Shown: positions 19,016-28,944, numbered from the stretch's first letter. The stretch: DNA of 64,000 nucleotides from Candidatus Heimdallarchaeota archaeon (GCA_018238155.1 JABCTZ010000026.1:86001-150000); one strand, 5' to 3'. Made by a program: numbers and translations. The notes: generated from the letters alone by a model not told the origin.

Positions 19016-20788
19016 CTATTTTTTTCTTTTCTTGCAAATAGTAAATACAAACACCATTAATATACTTACAATAACTGGAGAAATGCCAATAATATAGCTA
19101 TTATTCCCAAAATCATATTCAAATCCTGCAAGCAACATATGTTCAAATGCTTTCGAAAGGTTAAATTGAAAAGGCTCATAACTCTCATTGAATCCAATAG
19201 CTACATTTGGAACTGAGGTAGCCGCTGGTGTACCAATACCAAAAAACATTTCATTTTCTACGTAATATTCTCTGTTCATACAATGGCTAATTGCGTTTCT
19301 GATATGCTTTGCTGATTCAACTCCAGCTATTGGACAGAGTTCACCTGTTCCCAAATATGGGTGGAGCATATTAATAGCTATTTCTTGAACTCCAGGACTT
19401 TTAACCAATAAATAACTAATATCTGCGAATGCAATTTCTTCCATTTGAGTTCTAAAATTTGCATCTATAATATCCACTTGACCAAAGCTAAGTTGTTCCA
19501 GAGCATCTAGTTTTGAGTTAAAAGATTGAAATTTAATAGTTTCAAAATACGGAGTGATTCCAGTCCAATTTTCGAAGAATGAATTTCTTTCGAGAAGTAG
19601 ATAGTTCTCTGTTGTATTATATTCTGCCAACTGATATGGACCTGCGCCAAAAATTCTCTCAGGATTTGTTGTCATCCATTCTAATGCTTGAACACTGTGA
19701 TTTTCTGGTGCTATCCCACTCCAAATATGTTTTGGAAGTAGTTGTAACGCTAAATTCTTTTCTTGAAAAATACTTTGTTGTTTAAAGCTAATTCTTAACT
19801 CCTTATCATTTATCTTCACAAAGGAATCATTATCCCACCGCGAGTTATATAAATAATTACTAAATGAACCAATATTTGGGTTTACTGCTAATTGATAACT
19901 ATATATCACATCTTCAGCTGTAATCGGTGTGCCATCTGCCCAAAGAGCATCTGGATTAATCTTAATGGTCCAATTCATATTGTCACTACTAGTGAAGGAA
20001 GAAGCAATTCTACTACCCCAAAAATGATTTCCAGGTTGTCTTTGTATCAAACTATTGTATATTTGGTTCAACCACTGTTTATCATTATGTGATTCGGCAA
20101 AAAAAGGATGAAAATCTTCAAAGTCTACAGGTGTTGCGTATACAAAATCGTTTTGCCCAGAAATAGACCAATTTTCCATTGGTTGGTATTTAGAATCCCA
20201 TAATAATCCATCCCAACCGGCAAATTCTTCTTTGTGAGGATAAATTTTCATTGGATAATACAACGCCAATATTTGTAAATCCTCATACAATAATTTCTGA
20301 ATTGTATCTACAAGTTCAACTTTCTCTGTATCATTATAAGCTACCGCATAATTGTCCATTACTTGATCCATTTCAGGATTAAAGTATTGATAAAAATTAT
20401 TCCCAATGGGTGATATAGAAGGTGAATCATACAGCCCCGTTGGATCATATTCAATTTCCCAAGCCCAATCAACGCTTAACATATCATAACCACCTTCATT
20501 AAAGGTAGGTATTGGAAATGGTCCTGGATATCCCCAAGTTCGAGAAGAAATATTAGACCAATCTGTAAGAATATGTTCAATCTCTATTCCTATTTTGGGT
20601 AGATATTCTTCTAGATGTCTGTCTAGACGTGCTGTTGAAAGAGAATTTGGCAATAAAATAAATATTTTAAAAAACGGACCTGGATTAGTTTCTTGAGTGG
20701 AGTTTACTTTCCCTAATAATGTACTTGGCAACACAATTGTCAAAAAGATAATAAAAAATGATGAAATCATTCTAATCTTTCTTTTCAT
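19016..20788 (-). CDS. Membrane-anchored family 5 solute-binding protein with permuted domain order
   Basis: A 590-residue protein with a signal peptide (SFFIIFLTIVLPSTLLG) and a C-terminal TM anchor (PVIVSILMVFVFTICKKRKK). The middle part shows family 5 hallmarks: DFEDFHPFF, WTIKINPDALWADGTPITAEDV, and AISHCMNREYYVENEMFFG. The first 190 residues (GYDMLSVDWAWEIEYDP; DTIQKLLYEDLQILALYYP) look like the segment that in ordinary peptide-binding proteins comes after that point. So the fold appears circularly permuted, cut at the helix LAGFEYD. The likely ligand is a peptide or other small molecule. No ABC permease or ATPase lies beside it. Confidence 0.7.
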   Translation of the reverse strand: MKRKIRMISSFFIIFLTIVLPSTLLGKVNSTQETNPGPFFKIFILLPNSLSTARLDRHLEEYLPKIGIEIEHILTDWSNISSRTWGYPGPFPIPTFNEGGYDMLSVDWAWEIEYDPTGLYDSPSISPIGNNFYQYFNPEMDQVMDNYAVAYNDTEKVELVDTIQKLLYEDLQILALYYPMKIYPHKEEFAGWDGLLWDSKYQPMENWSISGQNDFVYATPVDFEDFHPFFAESHNDKQWLNQIYNSLIQRQPGNHFWGSRIASSFTSSDNMNWTIKINPDALWADGTPITAEDVIYSYQLAVNPNIGSFSNYLYNSRWDNDSFVKINDKELRISFKQQSIFQEKNLALQLLPKHIWSGIAPENHSVQALEWMTTNPERIFGAGPYQLAEYNTTENYLLLERNSFFENWTGITPYFETIKFQSFNSKLDALEQLSFGQVDIIDANFRTQMEEIAFADISYLLVKSPGVQEIAINMLHPYLGTGELCPIAGVESAKHIRNAISHCMNREYYVENEMFFGIGTPAATSVPNVAIGFNESYEPFQFNLSKAFEHMLLAGFEYDFGNNSYIIGISPVIVSILMVFVFTICKKRKK

Positions 20789-20993
20789 TTGATTAACAAC
20801 CTAGGTCTATAATCCAAAATCGATAGTTTCCAAACTATCTTAGAGTCCATTGTAACTACAACAAAGGAAGTATTAAAAATAAGTATTTGTGTAGCTAGAA
20901 ATATACTATATGGAATTCTTTAGAAAACTTTGTTATGAAACCTTCCTTCGATTTTGGGAAAGACAAATATAATATGGTATCCAGTTAGATATT

Positions 20994-21758
20994 GTGAATT
21001 TTATGAAATGGAAGTTTGCAATTGTTCGAGAACCAGGTGCAAGATATTGTGATTGCCTTTCAGATCACCCTCTAAGAAATGATATCCATATTGGAAAAGC
21101 TAGACGACAACATATGGCATATCGTGAAGCATTATCATCACTCGGTCTTCAAATAATCTTACTCCCTCGAGATGATTCTCTCCCAGATTCTTGTTTTGTA
21201 GAGGATACTGCAATAATCTTTGGTAAAAAAGCATTTATAACCCGAATGGCAAAGGAAAGTCGTCGAGGGGAGGAAGTAGCAATAATAGATACTCTTTCTA
21301 GTTACCTCAAAGTCCAACAAGCCATTGCACCCGCAACTATTGAGGGCGGTGATGTAATTCGTTTTGAACGAAGTCTAATAGCAGGAATAACTCAACGAAC
21401 AAGTCTTGAAGGAATACAGCAGATGCAGAAATGGTTGAGAACAACTGTTGAAACAATTACCAATCCAAGTATAATGCATCTCAAGAGCTTTGTTACATAT
21501 TTAGGCAAGAAAACATTGATGATTACTGAAGAATTTGAGAACCACCCAAATCTCAAACGATTCAAAAAAATCCTTGTTCCAAAAGAAGAAAAATACGCTG
21601 CAAATACTTTAGCTGTAAATGGAGTAGTTCTAATGGCATCTAATAGACCAAAATCTATTCAGCTTGTTAGAGATGCTGGATTTGAAGTTATTCCTATTGA
21701 TACTACTGAATTCGAAAAATGTGACGGAGCACTAACTTGTTTGTCACTAATTTTCTAA
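20994..21758 (+). CDS. Dimethylarginine dimethylaminohydrolase-like amidinohydrolase
   Basis: A 254-residue pentein-fold enzyme. Motifs are DSCFVEDTAI (Asp/Glu substrate contacts, residues 65-71), TIEGGDVIRF (117-120), a catalytic His162 in MHLKSFVTYLG and the nucleophile Cys249 in CDGALTCLSL. This arrangement matches DDAH, which hydrolyses N-methylated arginines to citrulline; related enzymes act on other guanidines. The start is GTG 20994 or ATG 21003. It stands alone between a solute-binding protein and the RDD genes. Confidence 0.8.
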   Translation: MNFMKWKFAIVREPGARYCDCLSDHPLRNDIHIGKARRQHMAYREALSSLGLQIILLPRDDSLPDSCFVEDTAIIFGKKAFITRMAKESRRGEEVAIIDTLSSYLKVQQAIAPATIEGGDVIRFERSLIAGITQRTSLEGIQQMQKWLRTTVETITNPSIMHLKSFVTYLGKKTLMITEEFENHPNLKRFKKILVPKEEKYAANTLAVNGVVLMASNRPKSIQLVRDAGFEVIPIDTTEFEKCDGALTCLSLIF

Positions 21759-21856
21759 TTGTTTGCTTTTAAGAGTATATTTTCTTAACGAAATGCTTTT
21801 AATTTGCAATTTGTAATTGCTTTTAGCAATTATTTTATTGTGAGAGGTAAAAAAAA

Positions 21857-24034
21857 ATGAGTGAGTTTAAAATAGGTATACAATTTGCTACTTTTATGGA
21901 GCGTTTGAAACCGACATTTATAGATTATTTAGGTCCTTGGCTTTTAATCTTTGTTGGAGTATTTATCCAAACACCAATAATTGGCATTAGAGCATTGGGA
22001 ATTATATTGGGCATATTTTGTGAATTACTTGGTATTGCTGCAATATTATTCATCAATGGCTATATTCCTGCACTTAACCGTGGATATACACCAAATAAAA
22101 TGAAATATGGTATAAGATTGATGAAAATTGTCAACAAAGATACTATGGAATTGCGTGAAGTTGACGAAGAAGATTTAGGTATGCTTCTTCTAAGAGCAAT
22201 CATAGGTTGGTTTGAGGCATTTCTAGTTTTGCCTATCGTACCAGGATTATTGTCATTAGCAATTATGAACTCAAGTGAAAATAACCAACGATTAGCTGAT
22301 ATAATAGTTGGTACTGTAGTAGTCAAAGTTGATCCTGTTGAGACGGTTAATATTAAAGATTTCAGAATGAAAAAAGATGAGCTACCACCAACATTTGATG
22401 GAGTTCTAACAACAAATGCATATAAAACTGATTCAGCAATATATACAGATATCTCAGTAAAGGAACCAATTATTGATAGAAAATTGGCTAATAAACCTAT
22501 AGTCAATATTTTCTCTGACCATAAACTAATTGTTGCAGGTAAATGGGTTTTTATTTCATCAGCAATTTATTTGATATTGGCTCAGATTGTTCATCTAATT
22601 TCATATACTTTAGAAACGGTAAACACTAGCATGAATATTTTTGGTGAAGTGTTACCTTTTAACAAAACAGCCAGTGGATTAGATAATGTCCTAAATATTA
22701 TTAGCTATTTTGTTCTTTTCATCAGCTGTGTGGGATTTGTTCTTTATTATCTTGGTATTAAGAATTCGGACACAAAGAAACCATTACTCTTTACAGCCAT
22801 TTTCTATGGGCTATTCATAATCTTTCGGATTATCTACATGGAAGCAAATTGGGCTAATGAAAAGGTAATCGCATTTATCGACTTACCTTTTGGAAACATT
22901 GTGAGCTATAAACTTAGTAGTGGAGAACTCACCTTTGAAATTCTAAGTACAATTTGCATCATTGCTGCATTATTCATATTGAACTCATTCATTCGCTCAT
23001 TTAATGAAGAGCATAAATCAAAAGTAAGAAGATTTAGAAGCCATATTATTCTTATAATATTCTTTACTTTGCTACTTGGAAGTTACATCACAGGAATTAA
23101 TGGGGAACCAACTGTAGTTCTCGGCATAGTAATTTTCTTTTGTGTTTCATTGTTTAAAATAAAACTTTCTTTCGCTTATATCGAAGTTTTCTCAGAGTTA
23201 ATCAAAATGAGAAAAATTGAAACTTTCAATCCAGAAGATTCTGGAATGAAGAAAAGTGACCCCTACTCAGCTTCTGAGAATAGATCATATAATATGATAG
23301 GAGAGGATATTTTCGCTTACCGAACACTAGTTGTTGTTGGTAAATGGATCTTTATTTCCTCGGCAATTTATCTTATATTGGCTCAGATTGTTCATTTTAT
23401 CTCATATTCTTTAATAAAAGTAAACACTAGTTTTTACATTTTTGGTGAGGAAAAACCTATTGTTGTTACTCTCAGTGAGTTAGATAATATCCTCAATATC
23501 TCTAGCTATATTGTTCTTTTTCTCTGCTGTATTGGATTTATTCTTTTTTATTTTGGAATCAAAAGCCCAAAAACAAAAAGACCATTACTCGTTGCTACAA
23601 TATTCTTTGTTCTATTCGTAATCTTTCGAATTATCTACTTGGAAGCAAACTGGTCTGGAGAAGGATTCAATGCTTATATTTTCTTCGAATTTGGTAATCT
23701 TCACAAATTTAGTTTAACTAACGGAGAATTCGTTTTACAAATTCTAAGTACAACTTGTATCATTGTTGCATTATTCATATTGAACAAGTTTATTCAAGCA
23801 TTTAATGATGAACATCACTCAAAAGTAAGAACATTTGGAGGACAAATTTATCTTATCAAGTTCTTTGTTTTTCTATTTGTGATTTACTGTATAGCTATGA
23901 ATTCAAATCTGAAAGAAATTCCTGCTCTAGTGGTTTTCTTTTTAATAGCAATATTCCAAATTAAGCTAACATTTGCTTATCTTGGAACTTTCTCAGAACT
24001 AATTAAAATGAGAAAATTTACAATAGTTGGGTAA
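21857..24034 (+). CDS. RDD-family membrane protein with a duplicated C-terminal five-TM module
   Basis: A 725-residue protein. Residues 1-165 are an RDD domain: ERLKPTFIDYLGPW, GYTPNKMKYGIRLMKIVNK, LLLRAIIGWFEAF and RLADIIVGTVVVKV. Two copies of a 230-residue membrane module follow, each beginning VVGKW-like, then ISSAIYLILAQIVH, followed by an IFGE stretch, a LDN.LNI..Y motif and FRIIY. The downstream paralogue has only one. RDD proteins are often Na+/H+ antiporters or unknown transporters; the added module is not recognised. ATG 21857 has GAGAGGTAAAA ahead of it. Confidence 0.7.
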   Translation: MSEFKIGIQFATFMERLKPTFIDYLGPWLLIFVGVFIQTPIIGIRALGIILGIFCELLGIAAILFINGYIPALNRGYTPNKMKYGIRLMKIVNKDTMELREVDEEDLGMLLLRAIIGWFEAFLVLPIVPGLLSLAIMNSSENNQRLADIIVGTVVVKVDPVETVNIKDFRMKKDELPPTFDGVLTTNAYKTDSAIYTDISVKEPIIDRKLANKPIVNIFSDHKLIVAGKWVFISSAIYLILAQIVHLISYTLETVNTSMNIFGEVLPFNKTASGLDNVLNIISYFVLFISCVGFVLYYLGIKNSDTKKPLLFTAIFYGLFIIFRIIYMEANWANEKVIAFIDLPFGNIVSYKLSSGELTFEILSTICIIAALFILNSFIRSFNEEHKSKVRRFRSHIILIIFFTLLLGSYITGINGEPTVVLGIVIFFCVSLFKIKLSFAYIEVFSELIKMRKIETFNPEDSGMKKSDPYSASENRSYNMIGEDIFAYRTLVVVGKWIFISSAIYLILAQIVHFISYSLIKVNTSFYIFGEEKPIVVTLSELDNILNISSYIVLFLCCIGFILFYFGIKSPKTKRPLLVATIFFVLFVIFRIIYLEANWSGEGFNAYIFFEFGNLHKFSLTNGEFVLQILSTTCIIVALFILNKFIQAFNDEHHSKVRTFGGQIYLIKFFVFLFVIYCIAMNSNLKEIPALVVFFLIAIFQIKLTFAYLGTFSELIKMRKFTIVG

Positions 24035-24047
24035 TTCTTTTACTCAA
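24027..24047 (+). terminator. Terminator after the first RDD gene
   Basis: TTGGGTAA/TTACTCAA (one G-T pair) with a 5-nt loop overlaps the stop codon and is followed by TTTTCTCTTTCTTTTTTT. Confidence 0.5.
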
Positions 24048-24198
24048 TTTTCTCTTTCTTTTTTTAAATAAAAAGAGTTATTTATCATAAGTGTTCAAAT
24101 TTGAAATTTTTTCAACGATTTTAGAACTACACAACCCTTTTTATTCAATTATTCAAAAAAATTTTTATTCTTTAATTAAAATGTTAGGAAGAAATAAA

Positions 24199-25572
24199 AT
24201 GAGCATGTCTAAAACAAATATTCAATTCGCTACTTTTATGGAACGGTTGAAACCAACATTTATGGATTATATTGGTCCATGGTTATTGTTCTTTGTAGGT
24301 GCATTTGTTCAAACGCCAATCGCTGGTATTGGAATATTTGGAATAATATTGGGTGTATTTTGTGAACTATTAGCTATTATTGCATTATTATTCATCAATG
24401 GTTATGCACCTGCATTAAATCGTGGTTTTACCCCAAATAAAATGACTCATGGTGTTAGATTGATGAAAATTGTCAATAAAGACACTATGGAATTGCGTGA
24501 AGTCGATGAAGGAGATATGGGTATACTTCTTTTAAGAGCAATTATTGGATGGTTTGAAGCATTTTTATTCCTACCTATCGTGCCAGGAATATTAGCACTT
24601 TTAATCATAAATTCGAGTGCAACAAATCAAAGAATTGCTGATTTGGTTGCAGGAACGGTAGTTATTAAGGTTGAGCCCGTAGAGAAAGTTAATATAAAGG
24701 ATTTCAGAATGAAAAAAAGCGATCCATCCCCAACATTTGATGGAATTTCCTCAATACAAACTACTGGCAAATCAAAAAAGAAACAAATTGACAAGAAACT
24801 AGATAAAAAATTTGACGATGGTATCTTCTCTAAGCCAACATTTATTGTTGTAGGTAAATGGATTATTATTTCTTCATCAATCTATCTGATTTTAGCACAG
24901 ATAGTAAAATTTGTTTCTCGAACATTGAGACTTGTCAATACTAGCTTTAAAATTTTTGGCGAAGAACAACCAATTGGTAATACTGGCAGTGAATTACATA
25001 ACGTATTAACTATTATTGGCTATGTTGTTCTATTCATATGTTGTTCAGGATTTGTTTTATATTACTTAGGTATCAGAAACACCAAAACAAAGAAGCCATT
25101 AATAATCAGTGGAATACTTTATCTATTCTTCATCATCTTTCGTATAGTCTTTATTGAAACAATATGGAATGGAAAAATGATTGCAATTATAGATTATGGT
25201 TTTGGATATGATCATATTCAATACAATGGTGTTGGATATGGAGGATTTGTTTTCCAAATAGTTTCTACTGTATGCTTAATACTTTCTCTAATCTTCCTAA
25301 GTAAATTTGTTATGAATTTCAATGCAGAACATCAAACAAACATTAGAAAAAACTTTGGTCAAATATCCTTAATTGTTTTCTTTTCATTGTTTTTTGTCAC
25401 ACTATTCATAGGTTTAATTGCAGATGCAGAGGAAACAACTGTTATGTTTAGTACGGTAATATTCTACATTAGACGTTTGTTCGAAATATGTCTTGTTTTT
25501 GTTTACCTTGGAATTTATGCAAAGTTAATCAAATTGAGAAAAATAGCCAAAGTGAACAATGTAATTGAGTGA
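24199..25572 (+). CDS. RDD-family membrane protein, paralogue of the upstream gene
   Basis: About 457 residues, closely similar to the first 410 residues of the upstream protein, with the RDD domain (ERLKPTFMDYIGPW; GFTPNKMTHGVRLMKIVNK) followed by one copy of the five-TM module and FRIVF. The frame is open from GTG 24091, but ATG 24199, with TTAGGAAG 10 nt upstream, aligns with the start of its paralogue. It overlaps a terminator at its 3' end, and the tandem pair is probably transcribed separately. Confidence 0.7.
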   Translation: MSMSKTNIQFATFMERLKPTFMDYIGPWLLFFVGAFVQTPIAGIGIFGIILGVFCELLAIIALLFINGYAPALNRGFTPNKMTHGVRLMKIVNKDTMELREVDEGDMGILLLRAIIGWFEAFLFLPIVPGILALLIINSSATNQRIADLVAGTVVIKVEPVEKVNIKDFRMKKSDPSPTFDGISSIQTTGKSKKKQIDKKLDKKFDDGIFSKPTFIVVGKWIIISSSIYLILAQIVKFVSRTLRLVNTSFKIFGEEQPIGNTGSELHNVLTIIGYVVLFICCSGFVLYYLGIRNTKTKKPLIISGILYLFFIIFRIVFIETIWNGKMIAIIDYGFGYDHIQYNGVGYGGFVFQIVSTVCLILSLIFLSKFVMNFNAEHQTNIRKNFGQISLIVFFSLFFVTLFIGLIADAEETTVMFSTVIFYIRRLFEICLVFVYLGIYAKLIKLRKIAKVNNVIE

Positions 25573-25588
25573 CTTTTTACTCAATTAC
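25561..25588 (+). terminator. Terminator after the second RDD gene
   Basis: A perfect 10-bp stem GTAATTGAGT/ACTCAATTAC with an 8-nt loop, spanning the stop codon, followed by a pyrimidine tract with six T. Confidence 0.6.
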
Positions 25589-25666
25589 TCTCCTTTTTTC
25601 TTGTTCAAAAAGTTTATTAAAAATAAATCCTTTGAAAAAACATTACTATAATAAGGAGAAAAAACA

Positions 25667-25939
25667 ATGTCAGAGTCAGAAGATAAAACAATGGGTATTA
25701 TTTCCATAGTATTAGGTGTCTTAGGTTTTACTTTTCTACCATTTATAGGTAGTGTAATAGCTATTATTCTAGGTCATGTTGCAAAAGGCACAGATGGTGA
25801 TCAATTAGGTAAAATTGGTAGGATTCTTGGTTGGGTAGGTATTTGCATATACATACTTGGTGGCTTAATAGCAATAGCGTTAGTTGTTATAGTTCCTCTA
25901 TTAGGTTTTTCACTATTTCCAGCTTACACAGTCATCTGA
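25667..25939 (+). CDS. DUF4190-like small membrane protein
   Basis: A 90-residue protein with two TM segments around the motif GHVAKGTDGDQLGKIGRILGW, which fits the DUF4190 pattern (ILG..A..., then a second helix). A good GGAGAAAA RBS precedes ATG 25667. It follows two RDD proteins, with which it may share a membrane role. Function unknown. Confidence 0.6.
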   Translation: MSESEDKTMGIISIVLGVLGFTFLPFIGSVIAIILGHVAKGTDGDQLGKIGRILGWVGICIYILGGLIAIALVVIVPLLGFSLFPAYTVI

Positions 25940-25952
25940 GGATTATTCCTCA
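25937..25952 (+). terminator. Terminator after the DUF4190-like gene
   Basis: TGAGGA/TCCTCA stem with a 4-nt loop starting in the stop codon, followed by a T-rich stretch. Confidence 0.6.
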
Positions 25953-25980
25953 TTTTTTCTTTTTTAAAGTAGTTTTGCTA

Positions 25981-26036
25981 ATTGAACCAACAACAAGATG
26001 GATCAATACAAAACCTTGTACAGGAATGCAAGTATT
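25981..26036 (-). pseudogene. Fragment of an ABC-2 permease gene
   Basis: 56 bp is roughly 85-90% identical to 26439-26494 inside the adjacent permease gene. In the minus frame it reads IPVQGFVLIHLVVGSI against IPVQGFVLIHPVVGSI. Beyond this patch homology fades. It is the trace of a further permease copy downstream of the operon. The rest of 25953-26230 shows nothing else. Confidence 0.6.
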
Positions 26037-26230
26037 ACTATAGGAGTAGTGCCATTTCAATGGCTAATTGATTTATTCGCTTACTAAAATTTTGAGAGAT
26101 AACCTCTCAGATTGTTTTTTTTGTTATTTTTCTTTCCATTGGAAGATAGGTGTTCATTTTTTGATACCAAAAGACCATATTAGTTCAAGCATTTTATCGA
26201 AAAGTTCACTCAGTTATAATAATTTCTGTA

Positions 26231-27079
26231 TTATAATTTTGATAACCCTTGATTTTTTGCTTTTCGCTCAACAGGAATTAACACTAATCTCGCCAAGATT
26301 ACATAAAATACTGTGCATCCTAGTATTATTACGAATTCTGCCCAGATTGGTAGTAGGGGTTTGTAACCATCAATCATATAGTATCTCATTAGATCAAAGT
26401 TGTATGTGAATGGAAATGCCATTGCTATGTATTTGAGAATTGAGCCAACAACGGGATGGATTAATACAAATCCTTGCACAGGAATGTATGCTCCACAAAG
26501 GAATTGGATTAATTGATGAATAACTGTTACAAATAATCTCGTTTGTCTAAATAGTATAGCTAGCATTCCAAAGAATAATCCTATAGATATCAAACTAATT
26601 ATTGATAAAAAGGCAACTAATAGAGTATATCCAATCGCAGTTAAATTTGTAAGATTACCAGTTAATCCTAAAGAGAGAATATAGAGAGGTATAAAGAATA
26701 TAAATGAAACAATTGCACGAGAGATGGTTGTTGAGAGCAAATAGCCTAAACGTGAAGCAGGAGAGACAAAGATTGATTCAATTGTACCGAAGTGAATATC
26801 TTCTTCAACTCTGATCAAGGGACCCCAGGTAGCTATGCCAGAAAACATTTGAACAGCAGTTCCAATCAACATGAAAAGGAATACAGCTTGCCCATTTAAT
26901 CCGGCAATTTCATACAGCGCAGGTGTGAAATTATATGCTCCACCAATAACAATGAAACCTAGTGTTAAAGTAGCTATTTCAAGGAACCAACCAAAAAGAT
27001 TAGCTTTGTATCTCTTGTAGCTAATCATATCTCGCCAGATACCTTTGAAAACAATTTGTGAGGTGTTTTTTAGACTCAT
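26231..27079 (-). CDS. ABC-2 type transporter permease
   Basis: A 282-residue, six-TM ABC-2 permease. The family signature is clear in the middle (WGPLIRVEEDIHFGTIESIFVSPASRLGYLLS) and at QLIQFLCGAYIPVQGFV. It ends the operon after a paralogous permease (12 bp apart) and the ATPase, so the two permeases likely form the heterodimer of one exporter. RBS AAGGAGGAAAAAAAATG is strong. Confidence 0.85.
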   Translation of the reverse strand: MSLKNTSQIVFKGIWRDMISYKRYKANLFGWFLEIATLTLGFIVIGGAYNFTPALYEIAGLNGQAVFLFMLIGTAVQMFSGIATWGPLIRVEEDIHFGTIESIFVSPASRLGYLLSTTISRAIVSFIFFIPLYILSLGLTGNLTNLTAIGYTLLVAFLSIISLISIGLFFGMLAILFRQTRLFVTVIHQLIQFLCGAYIPVQGFVLIHPVVGSILKYIAMAFPFTYNFDLMRYYMIDGYKPLLPIWAEFVIILGCTVFYVILARLVLIPVERKAKNQGLSKL

Positions 27080-27091
27080 TTTTTTTCCTCC

Positions 27092-27967
27092 TTATAGAAT
27101 TGATAAACCTACATTCTTTGCTTTTCTTTCTACTAATTTTAGTAAGAAACCGGCTATAATGACAAATGCAATAGATGTCACTCCCAGAACTAAGAATTCT
27201 ACCCACACAGGAAGAAGTGTGTGATATTGCGAACCGAAAATAAAGAATCGAAAGAGGTCATAACAATATGTGTATGGAAAACAGTAAGCAAAGTATTTAA
27301 GAATTGAACCTAAAACAGGTTTCATTGAAGCATATGCTTGTACTGGCACATAAGCTCCACAGAGGAACTGCATTAGCATGCTTAGAAATAAAGCAATTGG
27401 TTGCGATTTTCTAATCAATAAAGCGATCATAGCAAAGAATAGCCCAAAAGCCATCATACTTAAAATAGTTACAAAGACCACTAGCATAGTTGTGCCGATC
27501 ACATAAAGATTAGTGAGTGTTCCATTTACTGCCATAATAATAATATATGCCGGAATAAAGAATATTAGATTCACAAATGAATCAGAAATGGTTGGCGATA
27601 ACAAATAAGCAACTCTATTAGAGGGAGTAACGAAAACTGCTTCTAAAGTACCGTAATGAATGTCTTGGTTTATTCTCATTAATGGTGCCCAAAGAGCGGA
27701 ATCAGAAAATGTTCCGATAGCTACACCTCCAATGAAAAAGATAAACACTTGAGTTGCAGTATTTATACCTGTTTCTCCTGCTGTTACGGGATTTAACTCA
27801 AACAGAACTGAGAAAAGATATCCCGTAAACATACCAATAGCCATACTTAACAACCAACCAATGAGTTTTGCTTTGTATCGTCTGATATTTGTTAGATCTC
27901 TTTTAATACCAATTCCAACTACTCTGAATCCTGTTTTAATGTTAAATCCTACATTTTGAATCGACAT
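27092..27967 (-). CDS. ABC-2 type transporter permease
   Basis: A 291-residue paralogue of the next gene, with the same six-TM topology and matching motifs (WAPLMRINQDIHYGTLEAVFVTPSNRVAYLLS; QFLCGAYVPVQAY). It starts 2 bp after the ATPase stop (translational coupling). The exporter's cargo, a drug, lipid or polysaccharide in related systems, is not evident. Confidence 0.85.
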   Translation of the reverse strand: MSIQNVGFNIKTGFRVVGIGIKRDLTNIRRYKAKLIGWLLSMAIGMFTGYLFSVLFELNPVTAGETGINTATQVFIFFIGGVAIGTFSDSALWAPLMRINQDIHYGTLEAVFVTPSNRVAYLLSPTISDSFVNLIFFIPAYIIIMAVNGTLTNLYVIGTTMLVVFVTILSMMAFGLFFAMIALLIRKSQPIALFLSMLMQFLCGAYVPVQAYASMKPVLGSILKYFAYCFPYTYCYDLFRFFIFGSQYHTLLPVWVEFLVLGVTSIAFVIIAGFLLKLVERKAKNVGLSIL

Positions 27968-27969
27968 TT

Positions 27970-28944
27970 CTATACCTCCAGTTCTACTTTCTTATCACAG
28001 AATTTTAGAAAAACATCCTCAAGCGTTGCAGTCCGATAGGATATAACAGGGTTCAAATCAAAATCTTTGCAGATTTTCATTATCCTCTCAAAAGCTTCAG
28101 CGCTATCTGTTACAGGTAATTTAATAAAACCATTTTCTTGTTCTATTGCAGAAACAGTTTCTAAATCTATTAATTTTTGCAGAAATTCAGGTGAAGCTAT
28201 CTCACCGGTTCGTAAACGCAATTCAATTAATTGCATATTCAAATCATCCATTAAATTCTGAGGAGTATCAATTGCAACAACTTTTCCCTCGAAGATTATT
28301 GCCACACGATCACAGAGCTCTTCGATTTCAGACATTATTTGAGAAGTCATAATTATTGTTTTACCTTTTCCTTTCGCATAATTTTTAACAAAATTTCTAA
28401 TCTTTTTTGCAGCAATGGGATCCAACCCTTTGCTAATTTCATCTGCAAAAACCAGATCAGGATTATGAAGGAAACCTCTCATTACAACAATTGCTTGTTT
28501 TTGTCCTCCTGAGAGTTTCATAACTTCTTTATCAAAAATCTCATCATTATCATATGTTTTCTTGAATTCTTCTAATCGCACCAAAAAATCCTCTTTGTGA
28601 ACATTGTATAGTGTAGCAAAAAATTCCAAGTTTTCCTTGCCCGTCAAACGTGCATAAGTTGATCGTTCAGAATCTTGTCCAATGTATCCTATACGTTTTC
28701 TAATTTCTTTTTCATCTTTTTCTAAATCGTAACCTAAAACCTTTACAGTGCCTTCAGTTTTATTCAGCAATGTAGAACAAATTTTGATGAAAGTTGTTTT
28801 GCCGGCTCCATTTGGTCCTAAGATACCAAATATCTCGCCTTTCTCAACCTCTATATCTACCCCTTTCAGGGCTTCTGTTTTTCTTTTCCTACTTTTATAG
28901 GTTTTTTTGACTTTTTCAGCTATTAGTGCCTTCATTTTTTTCAT
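27970..28944 (-). CDS. ABC transporter ATP-binding protein
   Basis: A 324-residue cytoplasmic ATPase. Walker A is GPNGAGKTT (about 43-51), the Q-loop is IGYIGQDSERS, the signature is KLSGGQKQA, Walker B is LVFADEISKGLDP and the H/Q switch region is IIMTSQIMSE, with Gln where His is usual. The 80-residue C-terminal extension fits the DrrA-like exporters. It heads an operon with two permeases; the 5' region has repeated GGTCAC operators. The start could be 28944 or the Met three codons in. Confidence 0.9.
   Translation of the reverse strand: MKKMKALIAEKVKKTYKSRKRKTEALKGVDIEVEKGEIFGILGPNGAGKTTFIKICSTLLNKTEGTVKVLGYDLEKDEKEIRKRIGYIGQDSERSTYARLTGKENLEFFATLYNVHKEDFLVRLEEFKKTYDNDEIFDKEVMKLSGGQKQAIVVMRGFLHNPDLVFADEISKGLDPIAAKKIRNFVKNYAKGKGKTIIMTSQIMSEIEELCDRVAIIFEGKVVAIDTPQNLMDDLNMQLIELRLRTGEIASPEFLQKLIDLETVSAIEQENGFIKLPVTDSAEAFERIMKICKDFDLNPVISYRTATLEDVFLKFCDKKVELEV

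Noticed and set aside
22060..22506. 148-codon frame antisense to the RDD gene
   Set aside because: Shadow of the RDD protein's coding strand; low-complexity Ser/Thr content.
26068..26409. 113-codon plus-strand frame across the permease 3' end
   Set aside because: It overlaps the well-supported minus-strand permease and lacks protein character.
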